Of a stretch of 64,000 nt of DNA, positions 9,958 to 18,650 are shown one piece after another. The notes under the pieces were generated by a model, which was not told the origin of the DNA, made no database searches, and saw only the letters and a list, made by a program, of their open reading frames with translations. Each line of letters starts with the position of its first letter. Position 1 is the first letter of the stretch. The DNA comes from Weeksella massiliensis (lineage in GTDB: Bacteria > Bacteroidota > Bacteroidia > Flavobacteriales > Weeksellaceae): positions 1 through 64,000 of the forward strand of contig CCMH01000018.1 of the NCBI GenBank assembly GCA_000751595.1, given 5' to 3'. Made by a program: the position numbers and the translations under genes.

Positions 9958-10785
9958 ATGAAAAACTTTACAGTAAAAGATCATTTTTTGAGTCAGGAAG
10001 AATTTCAATTGAAAGTTGACAACGAAACAGGAATTCTTTACACCTACCCTACTCCAACCAATTTAGATGCGTATTATGATAGTCCAAATTATATCTCGCA
10101 TTCGGATGGAAAAAAAACAATCTTCGAAAAAATATATCAACAAGCGAAAGAATACAATTTACGATCGAAATTAAACCTCATCCAAAAATATACGAATGGG
10201 AAAACAATTTTAGATTACGGTTGTGGCGTAGGTGATTTTTTAGTTACGATGAAAAACAATGGATTTTCGGTAGAAGGTTTCGAACCAAATCCTATTGCGC
10301 TAAAACATGCGCAAACAAAACTTGGTGCTGCCGTAACCGATCAAACTATTTTAGAAAGAAAAGAAACCTATGATGTCATTACCTTGTGGCATGTGTTAGA
10401 ACATATTCCTAATCGAGATGAAATTGTACAATCGCTAATCGAACATCTCAAACCAAAAGGAAAATTAATCATTGCAGTGCCTAACTATACGAGTTACGAT
10501 GCGCAATATTATGGTCAGTTTTGGGCTGCGTACGATGTTCCGCGTCACCTTTGGCACTTTTCACCAGACAGTATGAAAACCTATTTTGATGGGTTTGGTA
10601 TGAAAATTGAAAACATACTGCCACAACACTTGGATAGTTTTTATGTAAGCATTTTATCAGAGAAATATAAAGGGAATCGCTTACCGTTTTTCAGAGGAGT
10701 TTTAAAAGGTTTTCAATCGAATCTGAAAGCTCGAAAAACAAAAAATTATTCATCTTTAATTTATGTAATTTCACAAAAAGACTAA
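9958..10785 (+). CDS. Class I SAM-dependent methyltransferase
   Basis: A 275-residue methyltransferase of the Methyltransf_23 type. Motif I is ILDYGCGVGDFL (about residues 82-93), the acidic motif II is GFEPNP and a WHVLEHI post-motif follows. The start at 9958 is preferred over the in-frame TTG at 9949, as it is the first ATG after mnmG and the protein then begins MKNFTVKDHF. The substrate is unknown; related proteins next to cell-envelope genes methylate sugars or lipids, but nothing here decides that. It lies 11 bp after mnmG. Confidence 0.85.
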   Translation: MKNFTVKDHFLSQEEFQLKVDNETGILYTYPTPTNLDAYYDSPNYISHSDGKKTIFEKIYQQAKEYNLRSKLNLIQKYTNGKTILDYGCGVGDFLVTMKNNGFSVEGFEPNPIALKHAQTKLGAAVTDQTILERKETYDVITLWHVLEHIPNRDEIVQSLIEHLKPKGKLIIAVPNYTSYDAQYYGQFWAAYDVPRHLWHFSPDSMKTYFDGFGMKIENILPQHLDSFYVSILSEKYKGNRLPFFRGVLKGFQSNLKARKTKNYSSLIYVISQKD

Positions 10786-10795
10786 ATATCCAACT

Positions 10796-11269
10796 ATGAA
10801 AAAAGGAATTATATTATCGAGCATCGCTGCACTAGGAGTTTTATCATCGTGTAGCACAACAAAAGCAATCGTCAATACCGAAACGCAAGTTCGTGGCGAT
10901 TGGACTGTGACCGATGTACAATTACAAGGAGCAACCGGAACGGTTGCAGCAACTGTTTTTGATGAAGCTCCTTACGAATGTTATCGTGGTAGCCAATGGC
11001 ATCTAATCCAAAATAATAATTCTGGAACCTATACATTGACCGGAGGTGCGAATTGCCCATCGGGAACGAACTCTATAAAATGGACGATTACCGATGATGG
11101 AGCAAGTAAATATTTCAACTTTAAACGAGTAAATAACGAGAAAGCTAAAAATGTTTTATCAGGTTACCGCATGAGAATCCAAAATGTTTCTGATACCCAA
11201 ATGACCTTGGTACAAGATGTATCTTTCGAAGGAAAATTAATCAATATCGTTTATTACTTAAGCAAATAA
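10796..11269 (+). CDS. Lipocalin-like lipoprotein
   Basis: A 157-residue lipoprotein: the signal peptide ends in the lipobox LSSCSTTK, giving a lipidated Cys near residue 19. The mature part (RGDWTVTDVQLQG, then a Cys pair in YECYRGSQW and GGANCPSG) has the strand pattern of lipocalin-like domains found in flavobacterial lipoproteins. It precedes a second lipoprotein gene by 12 bp and is probably co-transcribed with it. The ligand is unknown. Confidence 0.75.
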   Translation: MKKGIILSSIAALGVLSSCSTTKAIVNTETQVRGDWTVTDVQLQGATGTVAATVFDEAPYECYRGSQWHLIQNNNSGTYTLTGGANCPSGTNSIKWTITDDGASKYFNFKRVNNEKAKNVLSGYRMRIQNVSDTQMTLVQDVSFEGKLINIVYYLSK

Positions 11270-11281
11270 AAAATAAAAACA

Positions 11282-11986
11282 ATGAAAAATATACAACTAA
11301 AAACAACAGGTTTGGCTATCCTTCTAGGAGGATCGATGATTTTCTCTTCGTGCGAAGCAGTCCAAAATTCGAACAACACACAGCGTGGTGCTGCAATTGG
11401 TACCGTAGCTGGTGGAGTTATTGGTGGAATTTTAGGAAACAACATCGGGAAAGGTGGAAATACTGCTTTAGGATCAGTGATTGGTGCTGCTGTAGGTGGT
11501 GGTGCTGGTATCTTGATTGGTCAGAATATGGACAAACAGGCAGAAAAAATAGAACAAGTTCTTCCTGGTGCTGAAGTAGTTCGTACGGATGAAGGTATTA
11601 ATTTGATTTTGGATGAAAATTCACGCGTTACTTTCGAGTACAATTCAGCAAATCTTACTTCGATAGCGAAAACCAATTTAGATAAATTGATCGAAGTTTT
11701 CAAAGAATATCCAGATACAAATTTATTGATTGTTGGACATACCGATAATGTAGGTTCTCAAAATTTCAATCTACCATTATCAGAAAAACGTGCACAGTCA
11801 GTTGTTAGCTATTTAGTTGCTAATGGAATCAGTTCTTCTCGTTTAACTTCTAAAGGTGCTGGTCTTTCTGAACCAATTGCAGACAATTCTACAGCTGCAG
11901 GTAGAGCACAAAATAGACGGGTAGAAATTGCCATTACTGCCAACGAAAAAATGAAAGCAGACGCTAAAAAACAAGCAGGAGAATAA
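11282..11986 (+). CDS. OmpA-family lipoprotein with glycine zipper
   Basis: This 234-residue protein has a lipobox (FSSCEAV, Cys near 24), then a glycine-zipper membrane segment (about 37-82, rich in GxxxG), then an OmpA C-terminal domain (about 115-220) with the peptidoglycan-binding core VGHTDNVGSQNFNLPLSEKR and GRAQNRRVEI. The architecture matches YiaD-type proteins that tie the outer membrane to the cell wall. It forms a pair with the lipocalin-like gene upstream and ends before a strong hairpin. Confidence 0.9.
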   Translation: MKNIQLKTTGLAILLGGSMIFSSCEAVQNSNNTQRGAAIGTVAGGVIGGILGNNIGKGGNTALGSVIGAAVGGGAGILIGQNMDKQAEKIEQVLPGAEVVRTDEGINLILDENSRVTFEYNSANLTSIAKTNLDKLIEVFKEYPDTNLLIVGHTDNVGSQNFNLPLSEKRAQSVVSYLVANGISSSRLTSKGAGLSEPIADNSTAAGRAQNRRVEIAITANEKMKADAKKQAGE

Positions 11987-12009
11987 TAGTCTACTTTGCT
12001 ATAAAAACA

Positions 12010-12041
12010 AAAAGGAGCCTTTTTACAAGCTCCTTTTTTTT
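12010..12041. terminator. Bidirectional terminator
   Basis: The stem AAAGGAGC / GCTCCTTT is followed by a T run, with an A run on the other side. It lies between the convergent OmpA-type gene and the leftward lipoprotein gene, so it can serve both. Confidence 0.8.
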
Positions 12042-12096
12042 ATGTTAACTCTTTTTCTTACCTCAGCAGAAAAGAGTCCTTAAAATCGTTTATTTC

Positions 12097-13164
12097 CTAC
12101 TGAAAAGAAGTCACAAACCAACGGTTGTCCATCTTCTCAACAATCACCGAATAATCTTTGCTCGAACCTTTCTCATCGACCAAAGTTGCCTTCACTTCTA
12201 CCCTTTTGTCATTGGCATTGATAATTTCATTCGATGTAATTTTTGCATTTTCTAATTTCCCCAAAGCTGCATCATTGGCAAAATCATTGAACGATGGATA
12301 ATCCGAAATCTTAGAAATTGCATAAGCACCAGAACGATTTCCTTTAACAATATTTTGTAGGAAACGTGTCGCCAAAGGATTGGTTTTCCCGATTTGCGCA
12401 GGCGCTTCAACTGCAATACTATCCTTCACAATTTTTTCACCTTTCACGTATTGATCTGGAATTCTTACTTGTTTTTTTAAGGTTAAATATCTCGAAGGAT
12501 GCGGAACGCGAATCACCAAATCCAACATATTACTGTATATTTTGGTAGGATCTAATTGCGCGTAATTGATCGTAAAACCATCAAAAGAACTCATCAAATC
12601 ATACGCTTGTGCCGGAATTGTGTTTTTCTGAGTATATATAATTTGATGATCACTCAAAACATCTGTCGTTGCAGTTAAGGGTTCTTCATTATTAATTTTC
12701 GATCCATTCCTTTCACTGATTGATGGATAAATTTTGATTCCGTTCTCTGCACTACTCACATCGGCAAGTAATTGTAAATCCATATCCGGAGCATTTTTAT
12801 CAGTACTTTCTTGTTCCATAACTGGAATTCCACCCGGATAAGGTGCTTGATTTCTATTCCAAGAAAAATTATTTTCTTTGGCTAAAGTTTCGGCCAATGC
12901 AAAGATCTCATCCGAATTTTTACCATCCAACAATTGACGGACAATTGCCCAACGAGCCTCTGTAGTTTTCGCTTTTGTGTTGTATTCGTAAATGATGTAC
13001 AAAGCTTCTTTTAATTTTTCTTGTTGTAAAGAAGGTAGCTTTTTAGCAATTTCATCAAAGGAAGAATTAAAGGTTGTTTCGGTCTGACTATCAATAATAG
13101 GCAAGTCTTTTTTACATTGTTGCAAACTTAATCCTATCAATAAAATGAGAATTATTCTTTTCAT
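12097..13164 (-). CDS. Hypothetical lipoprotein
   Basis: I do not recognise the family. The 355-residue product starts MKRIILILLIGLSLQQC, a short signal peptide with a plausible lipobox Cys at residue 17. The first half is helical and charged (about 30-110), followed by a Pro/Gly patch NQAPYPGG; the C-terminal third, ending VEKMDNRWFVTSF, resembles the cystatin/NTF2-like folds of periplasmic domains. It sits 4 bp behind the ClC gene and probably shares its transcript. Confidence 0.7.
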   Translation of the reverse strand: MKRIILILLIGLSLQQCKKDLPIIDSQTETTFNSSFDEIAKKLPSLQQEKLKEALYIIYEYNTKAKTTEARWAIVRQLLDGKNSDEIFALAETLAKENNFSWNRNQAPYPGGIPVMEQESTDKNAPDMDLQLLADVSSAENGIKIYPSISERNGSKINNEEPLTATTDVLSDHQIIYTQKNTIPAQAYDLMSSFDGFTINYAQLDPTKIYSNMLDLVIRVPHPSRYLTLKKQVRIPDQYVKGEKIVKDSIAVEAPAQIGKTNPLATRFLQNIVKGNRSGAYAISKISDYPSFNDFANDAALGKLENAKITSNEIINANDKRVEVKATLVDEKGSSKDYSVIVEKMDNRWFVTSFQ

Positions 13165-13168
13165 AGTT

Positions 13169-14551
13169 TTATGATTCTTGATTGTTACGAATATCCGAAG
13201 AAATTTTGTCTTTTTCTGATTTTATATCCGGTAAACTATCTCCAATCGATTTAGCCGTACGTTCGTAGAAAGAACGTTTATCTATCGTATTCGCAATAAG
13301 AGAAGCAATCAGCGCAGCCACCATAAAATAAAAAATCACAGAATGTCTATCGGTCATTTCAAGTACCAAAACTGCAGAGGTAAAAGGAGAACGAGTAAAA
13401 GCCGTTAAAAATCCTACCATGCCAATCAATACCAACATATTTACTTGTCTGGGTTTTAGTTGGAAAAGTTCGCCAATGACCGAGCCAATTGTTCCGCCAA
13501 AACTTAATGCAGGTGCAAAAATTCCGCCCGCACCTCCATTAGTAAACGAAATCAAACCGTTGATTAATCTTGCAGGTAAAGTGTACCATTCGACAGTCTT
13601 ATCAGATTCGAAAAGCAATCGATCCAATAATAAATTTCCTGCTCCAACGCTATCTTCATTGGTATAAAAAACCAATAAGCAAGCGATAATCACCATGATA
13701 AAACCAAAGATAAATTGAGGAATTCTTTTTAATTTTTTTCGAAAACGATTGAGATTAAAAGCCATTACACCAAAATAAGCTCCGACAATTCCACATATAA
13801 TCGAGGTAAGAATAATCAAGAAAAAGAACGAGATACCGTCCGGATTTACTTTCGGATAACCAAAAACCAAGTAAGGTCCTAAAATTGTTTGGGCAGTGAA
13901 ACCCGCAATAATTACTGCCGAAAAAACAGTTGTCCGTAAATATTTCAGATGATTTTTGGTCAATTCTTCAATCGCAAAAACAATTCCGCCCAATGGTGTA
14001 TTAAACGCTGCCGCCAAACCAGCTGCTGCTCCGGTAATGATCATTAATTTCTGACTAATCTTGGGCCACGAAGCCGGTAGAATTTTATTGGTCACATGCA
14101 AAACCGATGCAGCAATCTGTATCGTCGGACCTTCCCTCCCCACTACTCCACCGCCGAGGGACATAAAAAAACTCGAAATTATTTTGACGATAATAATCCT
14201 AACGCTCAACAATTGTTCGTTGTATTTCTTAAACTGTTTGTTGTTCATATTCAGGACAGCCATAACTTGCGGAATTCCACTTGCGTTGGCAAATTTCCCG
14301 AATCGGAAAACGGTAAGATACGAAAGCAAAAAAAAGATCGGAACCAAAACAAAAGTCCAACGACGATCTTGATGATAAAAATATAAAAATGTCGCTTCAC
14401 CAAAATGCAACAATTCGGCATATCCTACCGAAATAAGTCCGATCAAGATTGAGGAAATCCACAAAGGAATAGATTGTAAAAAAAATTCCTTTGCTTTTGG
14501 ATTATTGTCTTTTGATTTTTCTACAAAATATTGAATAAATTTTTTTAGCAT
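13169..14551 (-). CDS. ClC-family chloride channel or H+/Cl- antiporter
   Basis: A 460-residue polytopic membrane protein. The ClC selectivity-filter motifs are all present: ASGIPQV (GSGIP class), GREGPT with the gating glutamate, and GAGGIFAPAL near the second half. The glutamate of GREGP is kept, which in this family allows proton-coupled exchange, though channel and antiporter cannot be separated by eye. There is no CBS domain at the C terminus. It is in a leftward run with pirin upstream and a lipoprotein gene downstream. Confidence 0.93.
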   Translation of the reverse strand: MLKKFIQYFVEKSKDNNPKAKEFFLQSIPLWISSILIGLISVGYAELLHFGEATFLYFYHQDRRWTFVLVPIFFLLSYLTVFRFGKFANASGIPQVMAVLNMNNKQFKKYNEQLLSVRIIIVKIISSFFMSLGGGVVGREGPTIQIAASVLHVTNKILPASWPKISQKLMIITGAAAGLAAAFNTPLGGIVFAIEELTKNHLKYLRTTVFSAVIIAGFTAQTILGPYLVFGYPKVNPDGISFFFLIILTSIICGIVGAYFGVMAFNLNRFRKKLKRIPQFIFGFIMVIIACLLVFYTNEDSVGAGNLLLDRLLFESDKTVEWYTLPARLINGLISFTNGGAGGIFAPALSFGGTIGSVIGELFQLKPRQVNMLVLIGMVGFLTAFTRSPFTSAVLVLEMTDRHSVIFYFMVAALIASLIANTIDKRSFYERTAKSIGDSLPDIKSEKDKISSDIRNNQES

Positions 14552-14579
14552 TTTGATTGGTTTCGAGTGTGTTCGCGCT

Positions 14580-15293
14580 CTAAAAAATCAAAGGTACTTC
14601 AATCAAAAGAATTTTCGAATCTTTTTCTACGTCAAATTCAATCTGTTCTGCATCGGTAATTTCAACAGCATCTCTTCTATTTAACATAATGCCATCAAAC
14701 TCCACTTTTCCTTCGATCACAAAAAGCATAACTCCTTGATTTTCTTTATGTGTAGAATAGATTTCGTGCGTTTTTTGCGAATATTCACCTTGAAACATCC
14801 AAGCGTCTTGATAAATCCAAACTCCGATTTCGTCTTGATTAGGTGAAAGAATTTGATAAAGTTGATTTTCTTTTCGCCAATCGTTGATAGATTTTTGTTC
14901 GTAACGAGGAGTAAGATTTTGTTGATTCGGGAAAATCCAAATCTGAAAAAATTCACACGCTTCGGTTTCGCTTGCATTCATCTCGGCATGAAAAATTCCT
15001 GTCCCGGCAGACATCACCTGAATATCGTTTGGGTAAATAACCGAACCGTTCCCCATACTATCTTCATGGCGCAAAGCACCTTTTTGGGGTAAAGTGATAA
15101 TTTCCATGTTCTCGTGCGGATGACGACCAAAGCCCATACCTGCCGCAACAACATCATCATTAAAAACACGAAGCGCACCAAAATGCATTCGATCTTCTTG
15201 ATAATAATTTGCAAAACTGTAAGAATGATGCGTATTTAGCCATCCATGATTTGCTCCACCACGAGTTTCGGCTTTATAAATTTGATATTTCAT
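14580..15293 (-). CDS. Pirin-family protein (YhhW-type)
   Basis: A 237-residue bicupin of the pirin family. The N-terminal cupin has the metal ligands in GRHPHENMEIITLPQKG and RHEDSMGNGSVI (three His and a Glu). The closest well-known members (E. coli YhhW) have quercetinase activity in vitro, and others respond to redox stress; the role here is unknown. It is 28 bp upstream of the ClC gene on the same strand and 61 bp downstream of a dehydrogenase gene. Confidence 0.9.
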   Translation of the reverse strand: MKYQIYKAETRGGANHGWLNTHHSYSFANYYQEDRMHFGALRVFNDDVVAAGMGFGRHPHENMEIITLPQKGALRHEDSMGNGSVIYPNDIQVMSAGTGIFHAEMNASETEACEFFQIWIFPNQQNLTPRYEQKSINDWRKENQLYQILSPNQDEIGVWIYQDAWMFQGEYSQKTHEIYSTHKENQGVMLFVIEGKVEFDGIMLNRRDAVEITDAEQIEFDVEKDSKILLIEVPLIF

Positions 15294-15354
15294 ACTATAA
15301 ATCTTTCTCTCAAATTTCTATATAAAAAGCCTTATTTTTCTTGATATAAGGTAA

Positions 15355-16305
15355 TTAGTCTTTCGAATGTTCTGCATTCCATTGTAGAATTTTATCGACA
15401 ATTGTCGCCGCTAATTTATATTTGGATTGATGTGTCCAGCCAGCAATATGAGGAGCCAAAACCACTTTATCCGATTCGATAAAATATTGATAATCTTCAT
15501 TAAATTCATTTTTTTGGATGGCTTCGAAAGAAGATTTTTCAAAATCAAAAACATCCAAAGCTGCTCCCAAAACTTTTCCATTTTCCAATGCTTCAATCAA
15601 ATCTTTACTGATGACCGATTTTCCTCTCGCGGTATTGATAAAATAAAAAGGACGACGGAAATTATTGATAAAATTTGTATTGATCATACCTAGCGTTAAG
15701 GGAGTTTGTGGCGTATGCAAACTCAAAATATCTGTCCGAAGAAATAGCTCTTCTAAAGAAACTTGCGTAGCAAATTCATTGCCTTTATCGGGTAAAATAT
15801 CATAACAAATAACCTCAACCTCGAAACCTTGTAAACGTTTTGCAAAAGCATTTCCCATGTTTCCGTAACCAATAATTCCGACCGTTTTCCCGGCAAGTTC
15901 ATCACCACGATTTTGTTCTCTACGCCAAATTCCATTCCGAACTTCAAGATCTGCACGACGTAGATGATGCATCAACATCAATAACATTCCTATTGCATGT
16001 TCGCCCACCGAAGTACGATTCCCTTCGGGCGAATTGAACAAAACGATTCCTTTCTCGGCTGCAAAAGCTTCATCTATATTTTCTAATCCTGCTCCTACTC
16101 GACCGATCCATTTTAGCTTGCTTGCTTTTTCTAGAAAAGAACGATCAATCGGAAAACGAGAACGCAAAATCAACCCATCGTACTGATCAATTTTTTCTTC
16201 TATTTTTTGTTTGGATGAGTGATAATCTTCATCAACTATAAAATCAGCTGCGCGTAAACTATCCACTAAAACAGTGTGATTGGTATCGATGACTAGAATT
16301 TTCAT
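15355..16305 (-). CDS. D-isomer-specific 2-hydroxyacid dehydrogenase (SerA-like)
   Basis: A 316-residue NAD-dependent dehydrogenase. It has the Rossmann loop GIIGYGNMGNAFAKRL (about 140-155), the substrate-binding arginine in NTARGKSVI, the Glu/Asp pair region ALDVFDFE and the catalytic His in LAPHIAGWTHQS. It resembles 3-phosphoglycerate dehydrogenase without the C-terminal ACT domain. The substrate could be phosphoglycerate or another 2-hydroxyacid; no serC or serB is nearby to settle it. Confidence 0.88.
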   Translation of the reverse strand: MKILVIDTNHTVLVDSLRAADFIVDEDYHSSKQKIEEKIDQYDGLILRSRFPIDRSFLEKASKLKWIGRVGAGLENIDEAFAAEKGIVLFNSPEGNRTSVGEHAIGMLLMLMHHLRRADLEVRNGIWRREQNRGDELAGKTVGIIGYGNMGNAFAKRLQGFEVEVICYDILPDKGNEFATQVSLEELFLRTDILSLHTPQTPLTLGMINTNFINNFRRPFYFINTARGKSVISKDLIEALENGKVLGAALDVFDFEKSSFEAIQKNEFNEDYQYFIESDKVVLAPHIAGWTHQSKYKLAATIVDKILQWNAEHSKD

Positions 16306-16400
16306 GCTACTTTTTTATCAAAGGTACGTGTTTGGAATTTCTTTTAGAAGACTTTTCTACAGAAGAAAGTTATCTCCTAAAAAACTCCTAAATTTGTAGC

Positions 16401-16820
16401 ATGACAATAGCAGAAATTCAAAATGAAATTGTTGATGAATTTTCTTTTTTCGACAATTGGGAACAACGATATGAATATCTAATCGAGTTAGGAAAAGATT
16501 TGGTGGCAATGCCCGAAGATCAAAAAACAGATGATAAAGTAATCAAAGGTTGTCAATCGACCGTTTGGTTGGATGCGAAAATGGAAGGCGATACGATACA
16601 TTTTTCGGCAGATAGTAATGCTATTTTACCGAAAGGAATTGTTGCTTTATTACTGAGAATGTACAATGACCAAAGTCCGAAAGCCATTTTAGAATCGGAT
16701 ACCGATTTTATACAAACTATTGGTTTACAAGAGTTTCTATCTCCAACTCGTGCAAACGGTTTATTGGCAATGGTAAAACAATTTAAATTTTATGCCATCG
16801 CATTTCAAGCGAAAGGATAA
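16401..16820 (+). CDS. sufE: SufE-family sulfur acceptor
   Basis: A 139-residue SufE-like protein that takes persulfide sulfur from the cysteine desulfurase SufS and passes it to the Fe-S scaffold. The active-site Cys is in VIKGCQSTVWLD (about residue 51). A TAAATTTG sequence (16389-16396) fits the TAnnTTTG -7 box and lies only 4 bp before the ATG, so the transcript may be nearly leaderless. It is divergent from the dehydrogenase gene. Confidence 0.92.
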   Translation: MTIAEIQNEIVDEFSFFDNWEQRYEYLIELGKDLVAMPEDQKTDDKVIKGCQSTVWLDAKMEGDTIHFSADSNAILPKGIVALLLRMYNDQSPKAILESDTDFIQTIGLQEFLSPTRANGLLAMVKQFKFYAIAFQAKG

Positions 16821-16827
16821 GGAATCT

Positions 16828-17823
16828 ATGCCGAAAAAGAAAAAACGCATATTGGTTACTCGTTTTTCTGCTTTGGGAGATGTGGCGATGTTAGCGCCTG
16901 TTTTGCAGGAATTCATCGAACAGAATCCCGATGTAGAAGTTTATGTTGCGTCGCGCCCAAAGATGAAAGCAATTTTCGATCAAATTGATGGAGTACATTT
17001 TCTTTCGATTGATTTGGATCATCAATACAAAGGATTTTTAGGGATTCTTCGCTTATATCGTTATTTAAAAACCTTTCATTTTACCGAATATGCAGACTGT
17101 CATCATGTACTTCGTACGCAGATTTTAGGACAATTATTTCGTATTTCGGGAGTTAAAGTTTCCGCTTTAGATAAAGGTAGGAAAGAGAAAAAAGCGTTGA
17201 TTTCTCAAAAAAATAAAGTTGTACAACCGTTGCGTCCGATGACCGAACGCTATGCCGATGTGTTTAGACAATTAGGTTATCCTTTGGTTTTATCGAATAC
17301 TTTAACAGAACGATTACCCAAATTATCGAATACAATTGGGATTGCCCCTTTTGCAAAATACGAGAGCAAAACTTTTCCGCTCAAAGAAATGAAAAAAATT
17401 GTACTTGCTTTGGCCGAAAAAGGTTATAAAGTTTATTTATTTGGTGGAGGAAAAAAAGAAACTCAATTATTGCATCAGTGGGAAAAGTTGCATGATAATA
17501 TCGAATCTAAGGCATCTAAAATGTCATTTCACGAAGAGTTAACGCTCATTGCACAATTACCGTTGATGTTGTCTATGGATAGCGCAAATATGCATTTAGC
17601 CTCGTTGATGGGCACCCGGGTAATCTCTTTTTGGGGCGGAACTCATCCTTTTGCAGGTTTCTTAGGTTACGGACAATCGATGGAAGATGTTGTACAAGAT
17701 GAAAATTTAGCCATTCGTCCTACGAGTATTTTTGGCAAAGATCCGAAGAAATACAAAGGTTATAAATATTTTGAGAATCTATCTACCAATGCTGTGATAG
17801 AAAAAATTCTTGCTCAATTATAA
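16828..17823 (+). CDS. Glycosyltransferase family 9 (heptosyltransferase-like)
   Basis: A 331-residue GT9 protein starting MPKKKKRILVTRFSALGDV, the characteristic N terminus of LPS heptosyltransferases. The later motif region is MSMDSANMHLASLMGTRVISFWGGTHPFAG. An in-frame ATG at 16792, inside sufE, is possible but adds only a basic tail, so 16828 is preferred. It likely adds a sugar to the LPS core at the cytosolic face of the inner membrane. It lies 7 bp after sufE. Confidence 0.88.
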   Translation: MPKKKKRILVTRFSALGDVAMLAPVLQEFIEQNPDVEVYVASRPKMKAIFDQIDGVHFLSIDLDHQYKGFLGILRLYRYLKTFHFTEYADCHHVLRTQILGQLFRISGVKVSALDKGRKEKKALISQKNKVVQPLRPMTERYADVFRQLGYPLVLSNTLTERLPKLSNTIGIAPFAKYESKTFPLKEMKKIVLALAEKGYKVYLFGGGKKETQLLHQWEKLHDNIESKASKMSFHEELTLIAQLPLMLSMDSANMHLASLMGTRVISFWGGTHPFAGFLGYGQSMEDVVQDENLAIRPTSIFGKDPKKYKGYKYFENLSTNAVIEKILAQL

Positions 17824-17865
17824 GCGCTGAAATCACTTTTATTAGTTTGATTTTAGCTGTATAAA

Positions 17866-17907
17866 AAAAGCTGTTTTAGGAATTATTAACTTCCTAAAAC
17901 AGCTTTT
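17866..17907. terminator. Bidirectional terminator
   Basis: Long perfect stem: AAAAGCTGTTTTAGGAA pairs with TTCCTAAAACAGCTTTT around an 8-bp loop. It lies between the converging GT9 and LysE-type genes. Confidence 0.9.
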
Positions 17908-17934
17908 CTTTATTCTTTTTTTTGAATTAAATTC

Positions 17935-18615
17935 TTAAATCCTTTCTTCTAATTTCAATTGATTTTCGATGCGTTGATCAATTTCCTGAAAGAATCCGAA
18001 ACCTTTCAAACCAATAATAATTCCGAAAACTAAAAGACAAATTCCGACCACTTTTCTTATCAGAAAAACCTTGTCGTCTGTTATTTTAGATTTTACTTTA
18101 TCGGCCAAGAAAATTTTAATCAAATCGATAATAAAATATGTACTCAACACCACGGTCATATACCATGCAAAATGCGTAGGATCTGGATATTTGATGACAA
18201 TTGACGAAACTATCACAAACCAAAAGACAATTACCCCTACATTTAACAAATTGAGTACAAAGCCGTTAAAGAACGTTTTGAGATAGTTTTTACTCACAAT
18301 TCCTGTTTCATCACCAAGGTGTAAACTCGGTTTCGAGAAATACATAAAAAAACCATACACTACGATAAAAAACCCAGCTATAATGTAAATCTGATAATAT
18401 TTAGGATGTGTGGTTACGTAATTTGCAAAATCTTTCGAACCATAATACGCAGCGGCAATACAAAGAATATCTGCTGCAATTACACCCAAATCGAGTACAA
18501 TTGCCGATCGCCAACCTTTGTGCAAACTGGTATCGATAAGCAGAAAAAATACAGGTCCGATGAGAAAAATACTCAAAATACAACCTACTATAAACGCCGA
18601 TACAATTAATTCCAT
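17935..18615 (-). CDS. LysE-family amino acid exporter
   Basis: A 226-residue inner-membrane protein with about six hydrophobic helices. The N terminus (GCILSIFLIGPVFFLLIDTSLHKGWRSA) matches the LysE/RhtB translocator signature. Members export amino acids or other small solutes; the substrate is not predictable. It follows rnr by 35 bp on the same strand and is probably co-transcribed. Confidence 0.85.
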   Translation of the reverse strand: MELIVSAFIVGCILSIFLIGPVFFLLIDTSLHKGWRSAIVLDLGVIAADILCIAAAYYGSKDFANYVTTHPKYYQIYIIAGFFIVVYGFFMYFSKPSLHLGDETGIVSKNYLKTFFNGFVLNLLNVGVIVFWFVIVSSIVIKYPDPTHFAWYMTVVLSTYFIIDLIKIFLADKVKSKITDDKVFLIRKVVGICLLVFGIIIGLKGFGFFQEIDQRIENQLKLEERI

Positions 18616-18650
18616 AATTAGAAAAGAGTTGCAAGTTAGTAAAAACTACC

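Noticed and set aside
11350-11574. Cys/Trp-rich frame inside the OmpA-type gene
   Set aside because: An off-frame reading of a glycine-zipper coding stretch.
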